Below, in pieces: positions 30,301 through 41,600 of a DNA stretch of 64,000 bases. Numbering within the stretch: the stretch's first letter is position 1; each line of letters opens with the position of its first letter. The notes below the pieces were generated by a model. That model was not told where the DNA came from. It ran no database searches and saw only the letters and a program-made list of their open reading frames with translations. A program made the translations under genes and the position numbers. This stretch comes from Utricularia gibba. Lineage: Eukaryota; Streptophyta; Magnoliopsida; Lamiales; Lentibulariaceae. The stretch is taken from assembly GCA_002189035.1 (NCBI GenBank), contig NEEC01000007.1:1736001-1800000 (forward strand), written 5' to 3'.

Positions 30301-30546
30301 AGGTAGCTTCATGAGTAAACACTTGGAAATGGTGGACTGGCCAAATGAGGTATGGTGTAGTGAAAGTTAAAGTTATGCTGTGTGGAGGAGGAGGGCCGCA
30401 TCTAGAAAAATGAAATATTCCCATTGCTTTGATAGACAAGTCTATGCAGTATTCTCTAGGAACATATTCTCGCCTTTTTGGCATTAAAATTCGTGTTCCT
30501 TTGATGCTCTTCTCAAAGGTTGAAGGACTTGTTTTCAGGATATCGA
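27395..30546. other. GRAS promoter, spacer and 5' region of the sHSP gene
   Basis: About 3.15 kb. Left part: GRAS 5'UTR with a probable intron. 28260-28640 is GC-richer with a G-box (CCCACGTG near 28450), but no ORF I can support. 29047-29188 is a MITE-like element. 29400-30540 may hold a 5'UTR and intron of the sHSP gene, because ttttcag at 30532-30538 looks like an acceptor just before its ATG. Confidence 0.4.
29047..29188. mobile_element. MITE with 9-bp target-site duplication
   Basis: Imperfect terminal inverted repeats of about 20 bp share atttagaaaagt(a/g)gccac (left 29059-29079; right is its reverse complement, 29157-29177). The core element is 29056-29179 (124 bp). It is flanked by an exact 9-bp direct repeat CTTGTTATT at 29047-29055 and 29180-29188. 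The size, TIRs and 9-bp duplication match non-autonomous Mutator-like elements (family knowledge). It has no coding capacity. Confidence 0.7.
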
Positions 30547-31179
30547 ATGAGCAGCAGTTCCAGACAGGTTGAAATTCAATTTGAAGATCCAAATCCTCGC
30601 AAATGGAGTCATCCTCTAAAGGAAGATGTTTTTGCTGCCTTTATGAGCAAAGAGAATCCTACTGCAAAGAAGATCTTTGGCCTGGGATCATTCTTCAGCC
30701 CGCTCTTGTTTGGTAAATTCTTTGATCCATCAGACGCCTTCCCTCTCTGGGAATTTGATTCTGAAGCGCTGCTTCCGAGTCCCCGAACCGTCGACTGGTT
30801 CTCCACTGATACTGATTACGTTCTCAGAGCTGAATTCCATGGTAAAGACATCTAGTTTCTTGAAAATTTTTCTTCCTGTGAATCTACTTTTCATGGCAAA
30901 AACGAAATGGGAACCACTATGGCAGGGATCATCATCAAGAGTGTGCAAGTATTTGTAGAAAATGGGAAGATCTTGGAGGTTATCGGGATATGGAATCCTC
31001 CGAGGGAAAGTGGCAAACTGGCAGAGTGGAAAAACGGGTGTTGGTGGGAGCACGGATACGTCAGAAGGCTTGAGCTGCCGGAGAGAACGGACTGGCGAAA
31101 CGTCGATGCTCGTTGGCAAAACGATTCCCTGCTGGAAATCAAAATCCCAAAATCCTGTGATGCAAGTGGAACCAAGTAG
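30547..31179 (+). CDS. Class VI small heat-shock protein (21.7 kDa type)
   Basis: HSP20-like chaperone in two exons, 30547-30841 and 30926-31179 (549 nt, 182 aa). The splice (TTCCATG|gt ... cag|GGATC) keeps phase. The N-terminus carries FSPLLFGKFFDPSDAFPLWEF. The alpha-crystallin domain runs from TDTDYVLRAEFHG through VQVFVENGKILEVIGIW to WWEHGYVRRLELPERTDW and LLEIKIPKS, typical of class VI members. The ATG at 30547 follows a likely 3' splice site, so the in-frame Met at 30520 is probably intronic. It ends 82 bp from the end of the convergent PsbQ-like gene. Cytosolic holdase activity is inferred from family. Confidence 0.9.
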
Positions 31180-31261
31180 ATGCAAAACCAGAGAACAAGA
31201 ACTTTCATATCACCAGCCCTTTTAGAGCTTGAAAAACTAGCACCAGCTTATGTATGTTTCT

Positions 31262-32159
31262 TCATTCACTTAAAAGCTCTTTGTTTCCACCATAAACTGA
31301 TGATGGAGATGGAGGATACACCGCAGGTCTATCCATTTTGCTTATCACCTCCTGCAGGATGGGTGCCGTCGCAAGATACTGCGCTTCTGTTTCTGCGTAG
31401 TTCTCTTCTTTGACAGCATCTTCAAGCTGCAGGCAGCTCAATCATAAGAGCAGTGATAGATATGATGTTTACTAGAGATTGTATTTGTTTTTCCTTCATC
31501 ACCTTCTCGAAGCTGTCGAACAGGCGGTTGGCGAGGTCGATAAGCGGAGGCTTGTCACCGACCGCCGCAGCAGAAATGACCTCATCGAAATCGAAGTACA
31601 TGAAGGTGGACTTGAGGCGCAGAAACCTCCTTGCATAGTTTAAGAGGTCTCGCTGTGCTATCAAATCCGCCATGGCCACTAGATCAAAAGCGTATCTCTT
31701 CAACCTGCGCATTCTCCCCTGAGTCCCTACATCCGCAATGTATAACCCTTTCTTAAGAAACGAACGCGTCCCCGTCTCTACATTGTTGATATCTGCAGTC
31801 AGACAAGCTCGTGTTACGCCATTGCGCGGAAGTTTTCAGAAGTAGCACGCCCTAGAAATGAGGCAGCGGTGCTTACTGTTGAGGGCTTGTGGCACAGGCA
31901 GAGGGCCTGTGATCCAAAATCCATTATCTTCGGCAAGGGTTTTGGGAACGTCGAAAAAGCCCTTATCGACGAGGCCAAGCATCGCCAGTCCCACGGCGGC
32001 GGATCGCCTTGTCGAACGCGCATCATGAACGGCGTCAACATTCACGACTGGAGTTGGATTGGGACGAGCTTGGTCCAGTCTGCAGAATCTGTGAAGTGCT
32101 TCGAATAAGCAGTTCAAGGTGGCGGCGGTTGCCATCCCAAGTTCTGACAAGGAAAACAA
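31262..32159 (-). CDS. PsbQ-like thylakoid lumen protein (PQL / NDH-lumen subunit type)
   Basis: Three exons on the minus strand: 32159-31877, 31792-31503, 31426-31262 (738 nt, 245 aa; a start at 32135 is also possible). The N-terminus looks like a chloroplast transit peptide followed by a twin-Arg lumenal signal ([16 protein letters not shown]). The mature part has the four-helix PsbQ pattern: [70 protein letters not shown] and a C-terminal [14 protein letters not shown] proteins are lumenal subunits of the chloroplast NDH complex or PSII relatives (family knowledge); which member this is (PQL1-3) I cannot say. It shares a short divergent upstream region with APC5. Confidence 0.85.
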
Positions 32160-32416
32160 GAAGAATGGGGAGAGCTTAGTGCAGCATTACGGGAGTTTCA
32201 GATAAGGGAGGGATAAAGGAGCATGAAGACGCCACGATCAACACCACACATCTCCGGTCTCCGTTTTCGTTTTCCTGGGAAAATAAAATAAAAATATCAT
32301 AAAAAAGTATTTATTTTTAAAGGAAGTCGAAACCCTTCCAAAGTTGGAATTCGGCGGCTATTTTCAAAATGGAGTAGCAGTTTCTCTTAAGGCGGTTTCT
32401 CCGATCTGCTTCTCCT

Positions 32417-35400
32417 ATGGCGGCAGCGATTCCGAAGCCCTCGTCCGGTAGCAGCTTTGCCATCACGCCTCACAAAGTCGCTTTCTGTGTTCTCGTTCAA
32501 GTCTACGCGCCTCCTTCTCAAAACTCCATCCCCTTCCCGTTTTCCTCCTTTTCTCAGCACAATCGTTTCGGGATTTTCCTCCTATCACTCACGAAGGTTT
32601 GTTCGACTAATGTCTTCTTATTTCGTTACATCCTATTATAAATTTGTGTTGTTTGGTTGTCTAGGAGTGTGATGGGATTCTAGAGCCCTCTTTGGATGAG
32701 TTAATAGCTTTGCTATCGGAGGTTAGCGGATCGTTGAATCACTGGTTCTGTGATCATTTGATGCGCAGGCTAACGTCCTTCACGTCACCGGACGACTTGT
32801 TTAATTTTTTTGCTGATTTACGAGGTTTGCATCTGTGTTTCCTGTTAATATTTAAGAGATCGATTCTTCTGGAAATGAACTTTTTGGTCGCGCATTTCTC
32901 ACAAACTGTTCTACTTTTTCTGTTGTTATAAGGCATTCTTGGGGGATCCGATTCCAGTGTTACAGATGATGATCAAATTCTTCTGGATCCGAATAGTAAC
33001 ATTGGCCTTTTTGTGCGACGATGTTTGCTTACTTTCAGTCAGATGCCATTCGAGGTAATAAATTTTTGCTTAATGGATCTGATTCCAATCTAAGATCTCG
33101 TTGCTGGTCCTCTTGTGTATTGATGAAATAGGGTTTCTTCTTGACGATCATCCGTTTTTCTCTCTTTTTACGCTCCTCAGGGAATATGCCACCTTTTGAC
33201 GAATGTTGGGATGTACTGTAAATTGGCCTTCTCATGTTACCCACAGTATGAGTTATCACTTGTGGATGTTTCATCTAATGACCCGAATGCTTCCTTCGTG
33301 TTTGGAAATATGGATATGGAAACTTACGATTATGACAGAGATGGTGATTATTTTGAAGACAATAAATTTGGGAATGAAAAACTTGCTTGCCATACTCATG
33401 CGGGCAAACATTTTTCACCATCAGAAGAAGGTATTACCTTGGAAATTCAAATTCATCTGGTGATATTCTATTGCATTTTATCCTGGATTAGGAAGTCACG
33501 TGTTCAACTGTCAAGTTTGATAATCGTGTGTCAAATATGAGCTCTATATAAGTTCTTATGCTACTCAGCGATTCATGAAGTTTGATATTCTTAGCTCTCT
33601 GGATACAGATTTCCAGATTTCTCTGAGAAATCCAATGGATCTGTCTCATGTAAATCGAGATGCTAGCACCTTTGCATCCACTTCAAGTGGCATATCGAGG
33701 AGTATTAGCTCAAATGATGGAATGTTCTTGCGCACAAATTGCCAGGTTCAAGGTTACCTGTCAATGCAAGCGGATGAAATAGAGAAGTAAGTGCAATATA
33801 ATTCCTAAATCTATTGAGCCAATTTGCTGCATCATGGAGTATGAAATTGATGTATGTTTCTTTGACCTTTTGTTTTTATTCTGATTTTTCAAATTTTATT
33901 ATTACAGATGTGGAAGCTCCTTCCCCCTAAATGTGTTTGAGTTGATACTGAAAAAGCTTCAGCATTTGGCTCCTGATTTGCATAGGGTGTGTTCTTTTTT
34001 CATATATATGTTTCAATCCTTGATTTTTAAGAATGATAGTGAGCTTTGTGTACTCTTTTTGCATTGCAGGTTCATTACTTGCGCTATTTGAATAATCTCT
34101 ATCATGATGACTACTCTGGTGCTTTAGAGAATCTTCATCGCTACTTTGATTATAGGTTAGTGTGCCATTTTCTCATTCCTTTCTGAATGTTTTATTGAAT
34201 TGTGGCAATCATCTTACAAGTTTGATGTTAATTATAAAGTGCAGGGATTGAAGGAGTTGATTGTGTTCCACCTCCATCAGCATGCACTGTCTTTGGAAGA
34301 TATGAGATTGCTTTGTTATGTTTAGGCATGATGCATTTTCATTTAGGGCACCCAAGGCATTCTCTTGAAGTATGTCTTGAATTAACTAAGCTCTAATTCC
34401 TACGATTTTATCTTCTTAAGATCGGACCTTGCTCTCCCTGGCTTGATATTTTCTCCAATATTCAGGTTTTAACAGAAGCTGTGCGAGTTTCTCAGCAGGT
34501 TCGCGCTATATCTATCATCCTTCATGCGTCTGTATCCTTCTGGATTTAAAACGGCTATAATTTCCTGGTTTATGAATTCTGCAGCATAGTGACGACACTT
34601 GCCTTGCTTACACCTTGGTAGCAATGTCTAATCTCCTGTCTGAAATACCGATGGTGAAAACATCTGGAGTCGTTGGACCTACCCATGGACCTGTTGGTGA
34701 TATCGGGGCTTTGTTCTCTGTCCAACAGCAGTTATTTTTGCTTATCTGCAGATCCTTAAAGAGGTCTGAGAGTCTCAAGTTAAAACGTCTTGTGGCATCT
34801 ATTCATCTCGAAATGGCTAAATACTATTTAACAGTAAGAATCCTGTCAAACTTCCACTGCAAGATAAACGAAACATTTCGTGATATTCCATTAGTTCTGC
34901 ATTTGCATTTCCTTTATTTCGTTGGAGCTTGAGATTCTAATAACATGGCCGTCATCTCCAGCATGTTCAAAGGCTGCAATTTTCTTTCGGTCCGAAGGCT
35001 CCATTAAAGCTTAAAACAAATCCTTTCAATGCCTACAAGGTGTGGCTTGCTTGTTTCATTCAAGTTTGGTTCTAACTTATGCATGACTTTTTTATTTTAA
35101 TACGTCATGTCTTCTTGTAGGAGCTGCAATATGCTTCTCGTATAATTATTGAGTTTGGAGATGAAAACTCTGTAATGACAACTGATGGTGCTTTCTGCTC
35201 AGCTTGGCTGAAAAGTTCGAAGAAAACATTTGGCTCAGTTGTTTTAGCCCAGGAAAATGATATCAGGAGTAACTCTAATGCATCACACTTTTCTGCGCAA
35301 TTTATCACAATACCTGGATCAGTTTTGCAGCTGGTAGGGTCTTCGTATTTAGCCCGCGTTGTTTCCTGGGAGATGTATGGCAGGTGCGCTATTTGAAACC

Positions 35401-37542
35401 ACTTCAAAATTGATGTGTACGTGCAACATTTTCTCATCTTCGCTGTTATTTTGCAGTGCCACTTTAGCTCAAATAAATGCACTTGTGTATGCCACGTGCT
35501 TCACACATTCTTCAAGGTAATCGCCTTTTTCATTTCTATAAGATGCTTTCTTTACAAAATGCCAGTGGCCTAGAAGTGGAATAAAAAACTGGAACATGCT
35601 TTTTTCGCAGCTTAGGTGATGATGAGTTAGCATACTCCAAGCTCATCCAGTATTTGGCTACCTATCAGGGATATAAAGGTGCGGTGAAATTTATATTCAC
35701 CAATAAAAATAATCGTTTATGATTCTTATAAAGCCTTTTTTTTTTCTATTTTACTCGACAGATGCATTTACTGCGATGAGAATTGCTGAAGATAAATTCA
35801 CTTGTGTTTTGAAGTCCAGAATCCTGGTTGTGAAGCTACAGCTGTTGCATGAGTGTGCTCTGCACAGGTGTCATGACTGATAAGTGTTATACATTCACTG
35901 GATATGGTGTTGCTCTTAGAAAGTCACTGACGTTTATTTGTTTGCAGGGGGCATATAAAACTCGCGCAGCAGTTCAGTGATGAGCTAAGGATGATGGCGT
36001 CTTCTGCCACCGGTGCAGACATTGAACTAAAGACAGAGGCGACAATCCGTCATGCTCGAACATTACTTGCTGCAAAACAATATAGCCAGGTGAATGTTGT
36101 TTCACAGATATCTATTTTATGATAAAGATAACCCTGAATGATTTGTTGCCTACGTCATGTTTTTCAGGCAGCTTCTGTCGCTCATTCGTTGTTCCGCATG
36201 TGTTTCAAGTACAATATGCAAGTGAAAAATGCCACCGTTCTTCTCCTTCTTGCAGAGATATGCAAGGTTTATAGAATCATCTAAAGCCATTCCAACAATT
36301 GAACTTCTGCCTATAGATAATCTGAATTGCTTTCTTTTCTGTCTCCTGCTATCCGTCTCCTGATTTTTTTTTCTTTCCCATCTCCAGAAGTCCGGCAATC
36401 CGGAATTGGGAATCCCCTACGCATTGGCCAGCCTTTCACATTTCCAGTCATTTAACCTGGATCTTCTTAAAGCCTCGGCGACTCTTGTGTTGTCTGAGTT
36501 ATGGCTCTCGCTTGGGCCAACTCACGCAAATAAAGCTCTATCTCTTCTGCATGATTCTTTTCCAATGCTTCTAGGCCAAGGTGGCTTGGAGCTTAGATCA
36601 CGGGCTTTTATAACGGAGGCGAAATGTTACTTAGCCGATCCGTCTTTTTCAGGTGCGCCATTTTATCTGCTGGCGTTTCTGTTTTTTTTTCCACATCAGA
36701 TGGCTAGTCATGTGTGCTTCTTTTCAACAGTTTCGGAGAACCCTGAGATGGTACTTGAACCGTTAAAGCAAGCTTCCGACGAACTACAGCTCTTACAGGT
36801 TAGTGAGCGTTCTGATTGCCTTTTTTTGCTAGATTTAGGTCTGGCTTTTGATCAATCTGTGAGCCTTTTGACTATGCGGGCTTATCGTAGTCCGTCTGGC
36901 AAAAGCTATGGCTTAAGAAGGGCCTTTGAGACCATTGGCATGCCGGAGTCGGCCCACCGAGTTAGGGCCTTTCGTGTTTTGAGTAACTCGGGCCTACACT
37001 TGTGCTGGGCTAATCTTCACGTCCCTTCGTGCCTATGCTTCTCGATAGGTTGGGTCCATGATTCCTAACCGCCTGCACCCGCTCTAGGCCCTATCTATTG
37101 GTTTTAAAAAAGTAAAAAAAAATTAAAAAATCTTTGAAAATGGTTTTTTACGTGCAATTTTCGTCTTGCTCAGCAGTACCGAGCGGAAGGCCCTTGTTTA
37201 ACTACCATCCCGACGTTTGACTAAACCCATGCGGTCTCCAATACCCAATCCTTTTTTTTTTTTTTTTTTTTTTTTACAACTAGAAAGTTGATCTGCTGTG
37301 CATGTGCAAATGCTGTCTTCAATTTAAATTTTGAAAGGTTGGGAGATCATTTCTAACCCTTTTTTGTTTGCATGAATCAGTATCACGAGATGGCATCGGA
37401 AGCTTTCTACTTGATGGCTATTATTCATGACAAGCTTGGGCAGATCCATCTGAGGGATGAGGCCGCGGCATCCTTTCGAAAGCATATAGCAGCGCTAGAG
37501 CATCCTCAAAGCACCACCGAGTCTCTCCTGTCGGTGTTCTGA
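32417..37542 (+). CDS. APC5: Anaphase-promoting complex subunit 5
   Basis: TPR-containing scaffold subunit of the APC/C ubiquitin ligase. A many-exon gene: first exon 32417-32596, then 32665-32824, 32933-33054, and onward to a last exon 37381-37542 ending in TESLLSVF. Recognisable segments include FEGICHLLTNVGMYCK, HYLRYLNNLYHDDYSGALENL, the APC5 block FGRYEIALLCLGMMHFHLGHP with EAVRVSQQHSDDTCLAYTLV, and AFITEAKCYLADPSFS. The start MAAAIPKPSSG at 32417 lies 258 bp from the divergent PsbQ-like gene. No frame break was found in the exons I followed. The intron before the last exon (36798-37380) is unusually long and GC-rich. Confidence 0.92.
36798..37380. other. Atypical GC-rich last intron of APC5 with 24-T run
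   Basis: The first 280 bp are GC-rich and coding-like, staying open to 37068 in the exon frame. Next come A/T tracts, another GC-rich block (37150-37250) and a 24-T homopolymer (37252-37275). This composition differs from all other APC5 introns and suggests an insertion, whose family I cannot identify. Confidence 0.45.
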
Positions 37543-38608
37543 GGGACCAGTCAAGACTGAAATGATCAGGGCAAAAGTGGGGGAGTTGCATGTATCAGCT
37601 GTTACACGGTTTTCCGAGGAACCGAATGTTGGAGGAAAACAGAAACAAAAGAACCGCCGGAATGAAGGGCGCGAGGTGCGGATGGGTTGTTAGAGATCAG
37701 TTGCCAACAACATATTTGTCCGAGTCGATGGGTTTGTCCTAATAATAGCTGCTTTCTCTCGTCGTTATCTTATCCTAATCCAACCCCAATCCAGCAGTAC
37801 AAATAAGAAAGCAGCCAACCACGTTTTGAAGGAGACGAGCTGACCGATAGATAGAGAAAGAATCAGGAAGAAAGGTGGAAAGGCAAAATGGGAGAAGAAG
37901 GCAAGGCGAGAGCAAAGGAAAATAATAGCTCCCAAGGACCAACCTATCAATCAAAACAGTGAGCCGTCTTTCCAGGTCCAATTCCTCCGTGCCATCGTCC
38001 CCACGGAGGAATTGCTTGTGCTCACCCACAAAGCACGCAGGTTCATTCAGGTGCAGATACCACCGAGGCCCCAACACAGAGCTCAAGCCCGACGCCATCT
38101 CCATCGGTTCCAACCTCTCCGATCATGCCACAGCACCTCAAACCCCCGATCAATCATGCTCATCGGCTTAAATGTAGACCATTACTAACCAGTCAAATAA
38201 TGAACAAATTGTACCTGTGCATTCATGCCCATGCTCTACTACTCTCCTTGATGTCCATGACTACCATGTATGCATGCATGCACGCATCTTTGTTTATTTC
38301 ATGCATCATCGAATACTCAGCAGTCACTATCGTACCTTGTGATTTTTCTGCAATTTATTATCATCGAATAACAGAGAGTGAGATGGAGCCACCTGATGTG
38401 AGATGGCCATACATCCCAACAACTCTCTGTCGCCTTACTCAAGATCATCCATCCTTCACAAATCCGTAAAACTACAAACAATCTTGGGTGTTTCTTCCTT
38501 GGGGTAATTCACCAGGTCTCCTAGCCAGAGAAATAAGGCAAAGATCCCCCCTGTACGGATTAAGGTAGGCCATGTGGAGATTAGATAGGCGAAAGTACGC
38601 CAGGATAT
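37543..38608. other. Convergent 3' region of APC5 and KNL1
   Basis: About 1.07 kb between the two converging genes, holding their 3'UTRs. The only candidate gene is a minus-strand ORF at 37775-38104, listed separately. Confidence 0.5.
37775..38104 (-). CDS. Hypothetical small protein (weak)
   Basis: Not recognised. From an ATG at 38104 the first 55 residues (MEMASGLSSVLGPRWYLHL, CFVGEHKQFLRGDDGTEEL, DLERRLTVLIDRLV) have coding-like composition. The last third turns into hydrophobic low-complexity translation, probably past a splice donor or the true gene end. It could be the first exon of a small gene or a relic. No domain match from memory. Confidence 0.3.
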   Translation of the reverse strand: MEMASGLSSVLGPRWYLHLNEPACFVGEHKQFLRGDDGTEELDLERRLTVLIDRLVLGSYYFPLLSPCLLLPFCLSTFLPDSFSIYRSARLLQNVVGCFLICTAGLGLD

Positions 38609-41600
38609 TTATATTTCCATGGCATCAAGCGACTGTGAAACAGCCCTGCATAACCGAAAGATCCTCATGTATCCATTTCCAACAGCCTTGACCTCTTCCC
38701 TGATCATATTGAGAAGTGGCTCAAATGAGCAACCAACTTGGATGGGAATGGCCTGTGAGGGGTATATACCACTGCAGGCAAATCATCACAGAACATCAAA
38801 CGAGGATTGAAAATTGCATGGCGCACGCTTAAACCTTGTTAACTCACAGTAAAGTCACTTATATATCCAAACTTTGAACAATATATCCCACACTGACAAC
38901 TACGATGGAGCTACTGAAAATAAATTTTGAAATGGATACAGAGAACTAACCATTTCAAACAAGTGACGTCAAGTGCAATAGTCACCTTTCTCCCGATTTT
39001 GAATCCAAAGAAAGAGAGCATGAGATGGAGCCCACCAGCTGCAATCAGAAGTGCAAGATAAGATCGAGATGTTAGTGTCCTGGAATTCTTTACCTTTCCA
39101 ATTCTACTCGAAAGGATCATGAATCCATCCATATTCAACAGCACGTAAACCTAAAAAGCTTTGCATATCCTGGCATGCAGGGACATAGTCAATCTATGCT
39201 TCACTTTCATCAATACATAGAGCGCACAAAAAAGACACGGTGAAAAAAGATGGTATGTTCCTGTAGTGCACAACCAAAGAATTTCTTGATCAAATACGAC
39301 AAAGACGCATTGAATTGTCATAAGACTGCAGTTCAACATGCGGAAATACAAGGAAATCCTGAAGATTCACTAAAAGCGTAAGGAGTCAAATTACCAATTC
39401 CTAAATAAAATCTTGTCTGCATCAAATTATGTAGCTCCATCTTCGCAAACTGAACCTCCTCTATCACATCAAGCAAGTTACCAAAAAGTGAATTCGAAAC
39501 CTGCATATCATTGAAGTTAGAACAACATGAGATAAATGACTGTACTGCATATGTATGCAAAAGGTCGAGTTTTTCAGATGCAAGAGTACATCCAAATATC
39601 TAGAACATAACCCAGAACTTCACTCACTTGTGTTTCCAATACCAAAGTTCTAGCTCCAACAACTCCACTAAGAATCTTTGGCTTCAATAGGAATTCAAAC
39701 GCTGTGCTAGCATCCATATTCGGGAAACTCTGGAAAGCAGAGATGCGTTGAAATTAATATGCATTCATGATGAAATTTATAACACACCGACCAGTTAATG
39801 TTACGACATATCCACCTTACTGATATTTTGTTCTTCCAATTCAAATGAAGTAGCAAGTGATGTAGGATTGAGTGTGTTCTGAAAGCTGCACGCAACTGGT
39901 TAAATGAAACACTGTGCAAATAACAATAAATTCAAAATAAAACATGAAACAAAGGATCATACATACATCTGCCTGACAAGATCATGGTAGTTGAGAACAA
40001 TTTCTTGCCGTCCACTCAGGCTGTTTAGACTATGGAGCACCCAATTCTGGTGACAATGCAAACCAGATATATTAGCCAGGTAAGACAGTAAAAGTGCATC
40101 AACTCCAAAACTTTCCAAATTAGTTAGCTAGTGGGAGACAAAAGCTTAAAATCAAAACACAATCTGTTCCATATAAAATGTGAACAAATATAATGAATCC
40201 GAAAAAAAATTGTCACCTGCATATCCTGATGCATTCTCCAGTGAGAAGCAGTCTTCATCAGGTGCTTGTTAATCGACGCCATTCTGCCACCAATACTTGG
40301 ATCAGCTTTTGGATCACAGCACTTGCAAAAGCTTCTCACCAGAGTTGAAATTTCCATTTCCAAAGCATTACATTCATGCTCCAGGGCAACAATTTTTTCC
40401 ACAGTGTCCTAGAATGGAAATAATAAAATCTGTGTAATTAGTGGAAGGGGAAACTGCAGAAAAATTCGACATGTCCATATGAGTCCAGCAATTTTAAGTC
40501 CTTTTCCAATATTATTCAGTGAGTGGCCAACACACTCTGCTTATGGATGACTAAAACTGCATTATAATGAAAAGGAAATGCTAGAAGATTATGGTACATC
40601 TTTTCAAATATTGGATTGGAAAATATTAAACAAGAAAAAAAAAGATTATTTGCGAGTTAGATAATTTACACTTTTCAAATTTCCAGATGAGGACAGACAA
40701 TCAACAGGCTGATCCAGGGCACATGTACTGCTGCTCAGAGACGTCTGGGAGAGAACAACAGCTTTCATAGCATGTGATTCATGAATCCTAGAGCTCAAAA
40801 GCATTTGCTTTTTCTGCACAAGAAAGCATTTTATATTGATGAAGAATCATGGGTTAATTACTAAGTTTTCAGTTCTTTAAAACATACCAAAATCGTATCA
40901 TTCTTCAGACACATGAGCTGTAAACTTGCCTTTCCAAATAACACCTCATACAACATGGACTTTGCTTCAATTAGTCTGCATTTTTAGATGTATAAAAATG
41001 TATAGCACATAACCATTGCATTTTTTCATATAAAATTTATATCACAAATACTACTACGGCTCCATAATTCTGATATTCGATTAAAAAAATAATATTTACA
41101 ATTCTAATGAGCCACGTCAAGTAAAAGGTCATTCAGAATAAACTTTTGAAAAACATCTGAAATGACTTACTTCTCATTCCGGGGATCATGAAGTTGAGAT
41201 GCACTCTGTGAACAAAGGCAATGGCATGTGTTAGATGATACTAAAATACTCGATGCAGAACCCCAGAGTGATCAATGAAAATGATAATTAAAAATGAGAT
41301 GAGATCCGTTGGAAGAGCCAAAATGAGATTCAGAACATACATCATATCAATTAGACATTGATGTGACAGACCTGTGAAACTGCATCACGGTGAAGCATAC
41401 CATACATTCTTGATCTATGTTGGCCAACCAATATATCTTCAACCGCATCAATCTGATAAGTAGAAAAATACCAAAGAGTAAATTCATTCCGATAACAGAA
41501 GAGGGGAAAATTAATAGAAAACTGATTTTCTGAAGGGAGAGATTTGAATCATTTCATTACTGCAGAAATAAAGCATAGACGTTTATCTTGTTTCTACCAA

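Noticed and set aside
36406-37068. Treating this as a single 220-aa intronless gene
   Set aside because: It joins two APC5 exons with retained intron sequence; APC5 homology stops at the splice sites and resumes at 37381.
37252-37275. 24-T run as the poly(A) tail of a retroposon
   Set aside because: Sequence on the side expected for an element body (right of the run) is ordinary intron, and no target-site duplication was seen.
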